Shown here: positions 1 through 7,192 of the stretch, in pieces
Layout of the letters: each line of letters begins with the position of its first letter
How positions within the stretch are numbered: position 1 is the stretch's first letter
NCBI GenBank assembly: GCA_902984215.1
Contig: CADWAF010003963.1
Location: 1-13,892 of the forward strand
Length of the DNA: 13,892 nucleotides
Direction of reading: 5' to 3'
DNA from: Willaertia magna
Lineage: Eukaryota > Heterolobosea > Eutetramitea > Acrasida > Naegleriidae
Program-made: the position numbers and the translations under genes
The notes under the pieces: generated by a model
Databases searched by the model: none
Seen by the model: only the letters and a program-made list of their open reading frames with translations
What the model was told of the DNA's origin: nothing

Positions 1-36
1 TTTAAAAAAAAAAGAAATTTTTGAAAAAAAGTTATT

Positions 37-360
37 TTAAGGTTGTTCTGAAAGATGTTTTATTGAGGTCTTTTTTTGTTCTATTTTTGCATGAATAATC
101 GGAAAACTGTATATGATTTTAAGAAATTTCACTATGGAACTGCTAAGATATTTAATTTTATTATATAATCTACTATAAGTTTCATTAATTTTCTTATTTA
201 AAACAAATAAAATAAAAAATTCAACTAAACAAGGCAACATTTTATTGAGTATTTTAATAATATAATAATTAAACATATTAAATAAACATATTAAATTATT
301 TCCTCTAATATATTGAATAATAAAATATAAATTTAATAATAATTTATTTGGAAGAGACAT
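37..360 (-). CDS. Unidentified 107-codon ORF, possibly the surviving 3' end of the relict gene
   Basis: ATG at 358-360, TAA at 37-39. The same frame is open upstream to the TAA at 466-468, so 142 codons in all lack a stop. In DNA this AT-rich a stop is expected about every ten codons, so so long a frame is unlikely by chance alone. The predicted protein is rich in Leu, Ile, Phe, Tyr, Asn and Lys, with a hydrophobic stretch around residues 28-55 (FNMFNYYIIKILNKM, then LVEFFILFVL). It has no motif I recognise. It may be the C-terminal part of the decayed gene to its 5' side, or an exon of a diverged gene whose other exons I cannot see. It is not clearly expressed: no promoter element or poly(A) signal stands out. 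Confidence 0.25.
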   Translation of the reverse strand: MSLPNKLLLNLYFIIQYIRGNNLICLFNMFNYYIIKILNKMLPCLVEFFILFVLNKKINETYSRLYNKIKYLSSSIVKFLKIIYSFPIIHAKIEQKKTSIKHLSEQP

Positions 361-1440
361 AGATAAAATTGAATTTTGATAAAAATCTATTTGTTGTAAA
401 ATTTTTAAAATAAAATTGAATTCTTTTTTTATAATATGAAAATATCGATAAATTTTTGTGGATTTTTATTTTAAAATAAATATAAATCATTATAAAGATA
501 AGTAATACATTTAAATTTAATTTTCCCTCTTCTTAAACCTTTATTTGTACTAAAAGCATTTATTTTATTGTTATTTAATAATGACTGTTGATTATTTGAT
601 TATGATAAATTTAAATTTATTTGAAAATATTATTATCTAATGAAATCCTTAATATTTTCATTATTAACATATTATTAAATGTTTGTTGTTGTTTAAATTG
701 ATATTATTGATATTATCTTTTTAATTTTCTTTCTTCTATTTCTAATTTTCTCTTTTAATTTTTGTTTATATATTTTTTGTTTTATCATCATTAATATTAT
801 TATTTATCTTCAATCATTATTATCAGTCTGTTATTATTATTATTATAGTTGTTGTTTTTTAATATTATTAAATATAATAATTTTTCCTTTTTTTTTATCT
901 AATCTTTACAATTCTAATTTTTAACTTTTCTATTATATTATTTCATATTTTTATATAATTTGAAGCATTTTTGATGTTGTAATGGTGGTATATTTAAATT
1001 TTTATTATTTTCATCATTATTTTCATCGTTCATCAATTTTTTTTAAACTTATAATATATAATTTTCTATAACTTTTTTATAATTATTAATATTATTAGGT
1101 GCACTTTTTATAATATTATTTAAAATTTTATTTCTTTCTTCATTTTTTTTTTAAATTTAATTTTTCGTTTTTTTTTATGAGAAATGTGATTTTTTAATTG
1201 TTTTAATTGTTTATTTAAATTTTTTATATTAAAATCATTCATAATAGTTTTTTAATTTTATTTATGGTAAAAATATATATTTAATAATATTAATGATTCT
1301 TTCAATATTAATTTTTTAGTTTTTTTTATAGAGGTAATAGTAGAGTTGGTTTTTTATTTTTTATTGTTTTGTTGTGAATTAGTTATTTAAGATAAAATTA
1401 ATACTATTTTAAAAATTTTTTTGTTATATAAATTATTAAT
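37..1440 (-). pseudogene. Decayed Asn/Lys/Gln-rich coding sequence of unknown function
   Basis: No intact gene is present, but the minus strand reads like protein in pieces. From 1440 down to about 1145 one frame gives Ser/Thr/Asn/Gln- and Lys-rich protein interrupted by TAA at 1387-1389, 1354-1356, 1258-1260 and 1252-1254, with 31- and 43-codon open pieces between and after the last ones. In the A-run at about 1142-1151 the frame shifts. The new frame encodes about 33 codons including IIKSAPNNINNYKKVIENY, then TAA at 1049-1051 and 1043-1045, then a 31-codon piece starting at 1033 (MNDENNDENN...PPLQHQKCF) that ends at 938-940. TAG follows at 914-916 and 899-901. A third frame is open from 599 to 474 (NNQQSLLNNNKINAFSTNK, then GLRRGKIKFKCITYLYNDLY). 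The last part, 465-40, is open for 142 codons. I see no GTAAGT donors that would turn these breaks into introns. The plus strand is T-rich here, as expected for the template of A-rich coding DNA. I do not recognise the family. Confidence 0.5.
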
Positions 1441-2100
1441 AAAAAAAAATTAATGATAATATTTTAATTTAAATAATTTTTATTAATTAATAATAATATT
1501 AATCAAATAAAAAGAATTATTAATGTAAAAATAAATTTATTAAAAAAATATATAAAATTATTATAGTCTTAAAAATATAATTAAAAAATATATTAATAAA
1601 TTTATTGTTAAAAAATTAAAATTAATATTTATAATAAATAAAATATATAGTTATTAAAAAAATGATTATTAAATATTTTTATAAATTAAATTTATAAAAT
1701 ATAAATATAAAAAAAAAATTAAAAAAATATTAATTATTTATCAGTTCTATAGTTTTTTAAAAAAAAATAAATAAAAGATTTTTTATAGAATTTTGTAAAA
1801 TTAGTATAAATTATATTGTTAATAATATAATTTATATTGTTTAATAAATTTTACTTTTATTTGAAACATTTATTTTTATAAAAAATTAAAAATGAATTTT
1901 TATAAAATTTTTAAAAAATAATATAAATTTATAATAATATAATTTATAATATTTAAATATTTATAAATATTAATTTATACTATAAATATTATTATTCATA
2001 ATTTTTTAATAATTATATACAATTTTAAATATGCTTTTTTAATTTATTTGTAATTTATAAATGATATCAATAAATTTATTATTTTTAAATTAATATTTAA
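1441..2100. other. Extreme AT block, about 95% A+T, no gene
   Basis: I count about 28 G or C in the 600 bases 1441-2040. Bases 1665-1741 (77 bp) and 1895-1979 (85 bp) contain no G or C at all. Stops are dense in every frame and no tRNA-like or other RNA structure with GC stems is visible. The block holds short palindromes and inverted repeats (for example 1805-1836 and 1956-1971). It could be neutral AT drift, a replication-origin or matrix-attachment type element, or low-complexity spacer; the sequence alone does not choose. Confidence 0.8.
1805..1836. repeat. Perfect inverted repeat, 13-bp arms, 6-bp loop
   Basis: TATAAATTATATT at 1805-1817 is the exact reverse complement of AATATAATTTATA at 1824-1836, separated by GTTAAT. 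In DNA of this composition such arms arise more easily than in normal sequence, so the repeat may be incidental. A 16-bp perfect palindrome, AATATTTATAAATATT, lies nearby at 1956-1971. Confidence 0.6.
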
Positions 2101-2477
2101 TCATAATCTCTTTTATATAAAGTTCTAACAACTTATTTTTTAAATAATATTTAAATTTTCTAAACCAATTTACAAAAAAAATCCTTTAAAATAGATAGAA
2201 TTTTAATAATTTATTTATTTATTAATTGCAAATCAAAACAATTATTTGTTTAATTAAAACTTGTTATTTGTAAAAATAATTTTACCCAGAAAATACTACA
2301 ACTTAAGATGAAAAATTTAAATTAGAAATTAGTTTTTATTTACTTTTAATTAAACCCATGTCTAAAAAAATCACAAATATAATAAACAATTTTATTATAT
2401 CTACACTTTGAATAAAACTTTTTGTAATTTATTCAATAAAAATTATTTTTCACACCCATCGGTCATCTCTATATTAT
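2101..2477. other. Spacer 3' of the ARB2-like gene
   Basis: AT-rich DNA without an ORF I would call. G+C rises from about 2280 towards the gene end at 2478. The minus-strand stop of the ARB2-like gene overlaps an AATAAA hexamer (CAATAAATAATA, around 2474-2483), a plausible poly(A) signal, and a second AATAAA-like element lies near 2430-2440. I see nothing else here. Confidence 0.5.
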
Positions 2478-3734
2478 TTATTGAGTCAATTTTGAATTTA
2501 AAAAACTAAAAGCTGCCTCTCTACAAAATTCAGAAGTATATTCATGTTTGTTATGTCCAGCAGATCTACATTCACATCCACTTGATGATTTAGAATTAAC
2601 AACAACATCACATGGTTTATCTGAAGTAACCCAATTAATTGCATTATTTATAATAAATTGTCTAACTTCTTTAGGATCACTTGAATAAACAGAATGAACA
2701 GAATCAGTAAATGCAACACCTCTCACTCTTTGTAAAACATCTTTCATTCTTGCTTTAAATAACTCCATTGTGCACCATCCACCAGCACTGTGAGCAACAA
2801 TATTAATATCTTTAGCTAAAGCTTTTGAAATGAAATTATCCCAAACATAAACTGTATGATCAGGTGGTGATTGATTTCCTTTAATTGGTTTCTTAACACC
2901 CTTAGCTAATGGTTCATTCTTTGTCTTTAAATAACCTTCTTTCTTATACTTTAAAGGATCATCTAACTCAGAAGGGATATAGGTATTTTGATTTGGATTT
3001 AGAACAATCACTCCATAACCATTTTGCATTGCTTGAACGATATAGTTGTATTGGGTACCTGTTTTTAAACTGTCATTAAGGCAGAGTGCTCTAGCCCACA
3101 AACCTGGGCGTACGGCACCTGAACCTTGGATTAAAACCATTAATTTGTTTGGGTTTGTTAAAGCATCTTTTGACATGTAAATATTAACCATCTTATCTTT
3201 ATCTTGGTTTGCATCCATGTCTAAAGGTAACCAAACTTCGTCTAATTGACAAACTTTAACTAATAATTCATCTTGAATATATTTTACAGCAAAATCACCA
3301 ACTGCTTCATAATGTCTTTGGGTGACAAATCTAAATTTACCATTGTCAATATCATTAGTAAATAATCCAGGTGTTTGATTAGTTAATAAAGGTAATGCTT
3401 GAATATAAGATTGTGAATCTGTATGAGTTGATGGATCAGGAAAGTTTGGTAATTGAGTATAGGTATAATGGAAGTCGGAAAGAAAATTACTATTTTCTGG
3501 AATAGTTTGTTCAACAATTTCAATCTCTTTCTTTACATTTTCAGTTGCCAATTCTTTGACAATATTTACTGGAAGAAAATCACCATTGCTGTTTGGTATA
3601 GAAACTAATAAAAATGATTTTTTATCTCTACAAATTTGTTGTTCGATGTATTCGCTTAATGCTTCTCTTTTGAAATTGTAAGTCTTCTTATCAGTTACGA
3701 CTTGAATAGTGTCACTATTGTTGTTTGAAAGCAT
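2478..3734 (-). CDS. ARB2A: ARB2-domain protein, FAM172A/ARB2A type
   Basis: A single-exon gene for 418 residues, from ATG at 3732-3734 to TAA at 2478-2480. The C-terminal two thirds matches the ARB2 domain of FAM172A/ARB2A, an alpha/beta-hydrolase-like fold. Recognisable family blocks in order are RFVTQRHYEAVGDF (about 135-148), SKDALTNPNKLMVLIQGSGAVRPG (188-211, split here only for reading), a GYGVIVLNPNQN strand (239-250), YVWDNF (296-301), the nucleophile-elbow-like AHSAGG with Ser316, FTDSVHSVY (342-350), and a C-terminal KHEYTS with His397. Ser316, Asp344 and His397 are candidate triad residues. In fission yeast Arb2 acts in the argonaute siRNA chaperone complex; in animals ARB2A is linked to Ago2 and splicing. 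Whether this protein is enzymatic or an RNAi/chromatin factor cannot be read from the sequence. The N-terminal 90 residues are lineage-specific. It is first of three minus-strand neighbours counted from the left and shares a 129-bp spacer with the carrier gene. Confidence 0.87.
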   Translation of the reverse strand: MLSNNNSDTIQVVTDKKTYNFKREALSEYIEQQICRDKKSFLLVSIPNSNGDFLPVNIVKELATENVKKEIEIVEQTIPENSNFLSDFHYTYTQLPNFPDPSTHTDSQSYIQALPLLTNQTPGLFTNDIDNGKFRFVTQRHYEAVGDFAVKYIQDELLVKVCQLDEVWLPLDMDANQDKDKMVNIYMSKDALTNPNKLMVLIQGSGAVRPGLWARALCLNDSLKTGTQYNYIVQAMQNGYGVIVLNPNQNTYIPSELDDPLKYKKEGYLKTKNEPLAKGVKKPIKGNQSPPDHTVYVWDNFISKALAKDINIVAHSAGGWCTMELFKARMKDVLQRVRGVAFTDSVHSVYSSDPKEVRQFIINNAINWVTSDKPCDVVVNSKSSSGCECRSAGHNKHEYTSEFCREAAFSFLNSKLTQ

Positions 3735-3863
3735 TTTTTTTAAATTTAATTTTTGGAATGATCTAAAATATTGTAATCTTTAATTCCAATGCTTCCCTTT
3801 ATTTTTTGTCTAGAAATCCCAATAATAATTGTTACAAAAATTAAAGAACGAATAATCATTTAC
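3735..3863. promoter_or_regulatory. Spacer: ARB2-like promoter plus carrier 3' end
   Basis: These 129 bp must hold both the 3' untranslated region of the carrier and the promoter of the ARB2-like gene, both on the minus strand. The part next to the ARB2-like start codon is an A/T tract. I see no convincing TATA box or other site. Confidence 0.4.
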
Positions 3864-4850
3864 TTAAACTTCCGATCCACTTCTTGCGAGACCTAAAAGT
3901 TTTTTCATGTATTCATAAACAACAAAGTTAATAGAGACCACTGGAACAACTTTAAGATAATTTGGAATTAAACCCTTATAAAAACCAATAAAACCATATT
4001 TTGAATATACCCTACGGAAAGCTTCTGTCATACTGGTGTATTCAGGGGTTTTACCACCAACACCTAACATTTGCATTCTTCTACGAACTACGTCCAAAGG
4101 ATAACTAACTGTCTGTGAAAATGTACCACTGATTGCACCTAGAGCTAATTTTGTGACTATACCTAATTCATTTGTTCCTAAATAATCTAACGTCCAAAGT
4201 TTCAGTTTTTCATAGGCAGTAAAATTGAGGGCAACATAAGGAGCAATACCTAATAGAGTTGGAACCATACCTCTATATAAACCAGCCATACCTTCTTGTT
4301 GGTAAATAACTTTAAAAGCGTGCATTATGCCGTTGTAAAGTTTTGGTTCTACTTGCGCGCTCAATCTACATCTAATAACATCTAGTGGATAAGATACTAC
4401 AATGGATGTCATTCCAGATAAACCACCACAAATTAATCTTGACACTGTTGATAGTTGTCCATCTTCCGATAAAGAACTAAACCATATTTTATATTGTTCA
4501 TATGCCAGAAATTGAGCTGATGTGTAAGGAACGATACGAACAATGTTAGTACCATTTCCTTTAAAATAACCTATCAGTCCTTCTTCTTTCCCTATTTGCA
4601 CTAGACCACTTACTATTCCTCTATATTTCTTTCCTTCTTTTGCTTCTTTTTCTAGTGTGTTAGTAAGACCCATGTCTTGCACTTGGAAAAGAATTTTTAA
4701 TCTTTCGAAAGGAGCAGCACATGTTCTACTAACTGCACCACTGACAGCTCCACAAATACCAAAACCAATGAGACTATAACTTCCTGATAATGATTCCCGA
4801 AATGATTTTAGTGTTGCGTTATTTGTGTGTAGAGTGTTTTCTTTGGACAT
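3864..4850 (-). CDS. Mitochondrial carrier (SLC25 family), CoA/adenine-nucleotide-like subgroup
   Basis: A single-exon gene for 328 residues, about the usual carrier length. It has the three tandem repeats of the family, each with the PX(D/E)XX(K/R) signature after an odd-numbered helix: PFERLK at 47-52, PLDVIR at 155-160 and PLDVVR at 251-256. Each repeat also has the later (K/R)G block: FKGNGTNIVRIVP, YRGMVPTLLGIAP and YKGLIPNYLKVVP. It would sit in the mitochondrial inner membrane with six helices. The repeat 1 block RIVPYTSAQFLAYEQYK and the repeat 2 and 3 blocks most resemble carriers for CoA and adenine nucleotides (SLC25A42, plant CoA carriers, ATP-Mg/phosphate carriers). There is no N-terminal EF-hand region, so it is not a calcium-regulated SCaMC. 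The substrate is inferred only. The gene lies between the ARB2-like gene and CFAP99 in the same orientation, 90 bp from the latter. Confidence 0.92.
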   Translation of the reverse strand: MSKENTLHTNNATLKSFRESLSGSYSLIGFGICGAVSGAVSRTCAAPFERLKILFQVQDMGLTNTLEKEAKEGKKYRGIVSGLVQIGKEEGLIGYFKGNGTNIVRIVPYTSAQFLAYEQYKIWFSSLSEDGQLSTVSRLICGGLSGMTSIVVSYPLDVIRCRLSAQVEPKLYNGIMHAFKVIYQQEGMAGLYRGMVPTLLGIAPYVALNFTAYEKLKLWTLDYLGTNELGIVTKLALGAISGTFSQTVSYPLDVVRRRMQMLGVGGKTPEYTSMTEAFRRVYSKYGFIGFYKGLIPNYLKVVPVVSINFVVYEYMKKLLGLARSGSEV

Positions 4851-4940
4851 GATGTTAAAAAATTATTATTGGTGGTGGGAAAGATTTCGTTTTTTGAGAT
4901 ATTTTTTCACCAAATTATTTTCAAATTCTGCTAAGCCAAG
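4851..4940. promoter_or_regulatory. 90-bp spacer: carrier promoter plus CFAP99 3' end
   Basis: The 90 bp between the CFAP99 stop and the carrier start must contain the end of the CFAP99 transcript and the whole proximal promoter of the carrier. On the minus strand a CCACCACCAATAATAA stretch lies just upstream of the carrier start and includes a CCAAT pentamer. Nothing more specific is visible. Confidence 0.35.
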
Positions 4941-7100
4941 TTAGTCTTTTGCATCGTTCACAATATCTACAGCTTTGTTAGTATTTAAGGTGGATGGTAT
5001 TGGTTTTTCTTTTCTGTTTGCTCTTACTCTTACGGGGGAGGCCCTTTTTGACAGCTCAATTCTCTCCAAAACACTTCTTTCGGCTCCCTTCTCTTGATTT
5101 TCCCAATGTTTTTTCTCAATGTCTTCTTTTTCTCTTTCCAATTTGGCATTATTTTGTTTTCTATTATTTTCAAGTTCCATTCGTTTTTGTTGATCTTTTA
5201 ATTTTAGTTCTTTCTTCTTTTCTAACTTTTCATTCAGAGATAATATACTTTCCTTTCGTAAAATTTCTGTTTGCTTTGCCTTTTCTTCTTCTTGTTGTTG
5301 CTTAGAAGCTTTCTTTGTCTCTCTTTCTTTTTTTGCTAACGATCTAAACTTTCTCAAATTTTGTAATTTATCCATTATTTGTTTCTCCTTATCTTTTTTC
5401 TTTTCAATAATTTCAACTTTTTTCTCTTCTTTTTCTCTTTCTTGTTCTTGTTTGAGAAAATCCAACCTTGCTTGTAATTCCACATAAGACATTTCTGTTA
5501 ATAACCCAACATCAGAAGTTGAGGTAGGATCAAAAATACTTATGTGTTTTTTAGGTACGTTTACTATTGCTTTAATTTGTCTAATTAAATCTTCTTTTTT
5601 TCTTTGTTCTTCCAGTAATTGTTGCTGGACTAACTTTTCGTTAATCTCTCTTTGTTGCTTAATTTCGGTCGCAGTTTTCTTCTTTTGATCTGTCAACTCA
5701 GTTTTAACAGTTTGTAATTTTTTTTGAATTTCTTTTGATTGTTGCTTATTTTTATATTCTAGTTGTTTTACTTCCTTCAACTTTTTCTCTTTTACAACTT
5801 TTATTTCCTCTCTAGATTTTTGTCTATGTTCTACTGCCAATTTAGTGTTTTTTTCTACGTGTTTGTCCCTTACTATCTTAGCATTAATGTCAGAAATCAT
5901 TGCCTCACGTTTCTTTTTTTCAATTTCTTCTTGCCTTAGTTTAAAGTCTCTTTCTTTCATGTTTTCTTGCCAATTCACAAATTCTGAAGCATCCCTTAAT
6001 TCGGATTCATATTTTTTGAGTATTTCTACTTCCTTTTCTTGTTTCTTTTTATAAATGGCATCTTCTCTCAGAATAGCTGCTGCTGTAAATTTAACAGAAG
6101 CTGGCCTATCTAAAATTTTTCTAACCTCTTCAATATCTTTAATTTTAATTTTTGGACTGGCCTTTTCTTCCACTTCAAACTTTTTTTCTCTTTTGGTCAT
6201 GGATGGGATTTTCAACTTTGCGGCCTCCTCCAATTTCTTTAATGCCAAATTCTTATTTTTCTCCTTCACTTTTTCATCTAAAATTGGAATCTTCTTTTTA
6301 CTTTCTTTGTATTCTTCCAATGCCTTTGTTACAGTTTCATTTTCAGGTTTATATGTAGTTTCTGGGATTGGTTTACTTTTGAAGGTGTGTTCAATTACTT
6401 CTACTTCAGGGAGAGGTTTTTCTTTAGGTTGTGTCAAAGTGAATGGTTTTGGTTTTGTAGATTCTTTTGGCTCTACATAAACCTTTCCCTCAAACTTATC
6501 GATGAGCGCCTTAATTTCACTTCGGTTGCACGAAACTTGTTTGATAATATTTCCAATCCATGTTTCTTCAAATAATTTCAGCCAATGCTCTACAAAAAAG
6601 TTTTTAATGTTGGATTCATCACAAACAAAAGCAAGAAATCTGGCCAATTTTGTAGGGGTCAAACTTCTTGAGATTAGTTTTCCAAGTTGCTTGACTGTTA
6701 TGCCATTGCCAAGCTTAAAAAAAATTAAGTAAGCCACAAGCGAGAAAATATCTTGTTCTTCTTTTGAAAGTAAAATTGTGAAACCATCTTCTTTCATGGA
6801 AGCAGTAAATGACTTTTCTTTCTTAAAATTGGTTTGTGAAAATACTTTTAAAATAATGTCTATGAAATCTCTGTATCTTCCTACACCTTGAATAATATCG
6901 GTGATGAAATTGATACTCTCTTCTTGTTTCAATTTACGTTCCGAGGCATAAATATTTACAAAATCATTTGGTGGATATCCACCATTGTTGCTGAAATAAC
7001 TTTCAAAACAACTCAAAGCGTGTTCAAACATTTCACTAGGTTTCACATCATGCAGTGTTCTATTATTCCCATCATTATTTTGGACATGATTTTCGTCCAT
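4941..7100 (-). CDS. CFAP99: Cilia- and flagella-associated protein 99 homologue
   Basis: A single-exon gene for 719 residues. I place the start at the ATG at 7098-7100; the frame is open 15 codons further but only a GTG is there. The N-terminal part (about 20-205) is a compact helical domain whose order of elements fits CFAP99, including DFVNIYASER and the later HWLKLFEETWIGNIIKQV. A proline-rich signature of the family follows (KPFTLTQPKEKPLPE at about 218-232, then KPIPETTYKPE). The remainder, about 255-690, is almost entirely charged Lys/Glu/Gln-rich coiled coil, with only a short break near MSYVELQARLDFL. CFAP99 is a conserved axonemal protein of motile cilia, so this protein probably acts in the flagellar axoneme. 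That implies the organism makes flagella, at least at one life stage. The dense Lys/Glu codons create several long antisense open frames that are shadows. Confidence 0.78.
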   Translation of the reverse strand: MDENHVQNNDGNNRTLHDVKPSEMFEHALSCFESYFSNNGGYPPNDFVNIYASERKLKQEESINFITDIIQGVGRYRDFIDIILKVFSQTNFKKEKSFTASMKEDGFTILLSKEEQDIFSLVAYLIFFKLGNGITVKQLGKLISRSLTPTKLARFLAFVCDESNIKNFFVEHWLKLFEETWIGNIIKQVSCNRSEIKALIDKFEGKVYVEPKESTKPKPFTLTQPKEKPLPEVEVIEHTFKSKPIPETTYKPENETVTKALEEYKESKKKIPILDEKVKEKNKNLALKKLEEAAKLKIPSMTKREKKFEVEEKASPKIKIKDIEEVRKILDRPASVKFTAAAILREDAIYKKKQEKEVEILKKYESELRDASEFVNWQENMKERDFKLRQEEIEKKKREAMISDINAKIVRDKHVEKNTKLAVEHRQKSREEIKVVKEKKLKEVKQLEYKNKQQSKEIQKKLQTVKTELTDQKKKTATEIKQQREINEKLVQQQLLEEQRKKEDLIRQIKAIVNVPKKHISIFDPTSTSDVGLLTEMSYVELQARLDFLKQEQEREKEEKKVEIIEKKKDKEKQIMDKLQNLRKFRSLAKKERETKKASKQQQEEEKAKQTEILRKESILSLNEKLEKKKELKLKDQQKRMELENNRKQNNAKLEREKEDIEKKHWENQEKGAERSVLERIELSKRASPVRVRANRKEKPIPSTLNTNKAVDIVNDAKD

Positions 7101-7192
7101 TTTTTTGTAACTGGTTTTTTGGCGGGATGAAGAATCTACAAGCACAAATGTGCACCTTAATCATGCCTATAAAAAATATCTACTCAATTTAA
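7101..7192. promoter_or_regulatory. 92-bp divergent promoter between CFAP99 and the DHHC gene
   Basis: Only 92 bp separate the two start codons, so promoter elements and both 5' untranslated regions share it. A GC-rich TTTTTTGGCGGGATGA at 7115-7130 stands out against the AT-rich background and resembles an E2F/DP site (TTTGGCGGGAA). A TATAAAAAA run lies at 7168-7176, about 17 bp before the DHHC start. Roles of both are inferred. Confidence 0.4.

Noticed and set aside
1..2477. Insertion of mitochondrial DNA
   Set aside because: The AT content would fit, but I see no mitochondrial gene, rRNA or tRNA, and the relict protein is Asn/Gln-rich like nuclear protist proteins.
4994..7130. Plus-strand open frames at 4994-5305, 5845-6480, 6152-6732 and 6888-7130
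   Set aside because: They lie antisense to CFAP99, whose Lys/Glu-rich coiled-coil codons leave few stops on the other strand. The products are Phe/Leu/Ser-rich without motifs.
7101..7145. CFAP99 start at 7145
   Set aside because: The codon there is GTG. The first ATG in frame is at 7098-7100 and the 15 extra residues match nothing known in the family.
7148..7192. ATG at 7148 as start of a short upstream ORF or of the DHHC gene
   Set aside because: It terminates after 14 codons at 7190-7192, directly before the ATG at 7193. It could be an upstream ORF but nothing supports translation.
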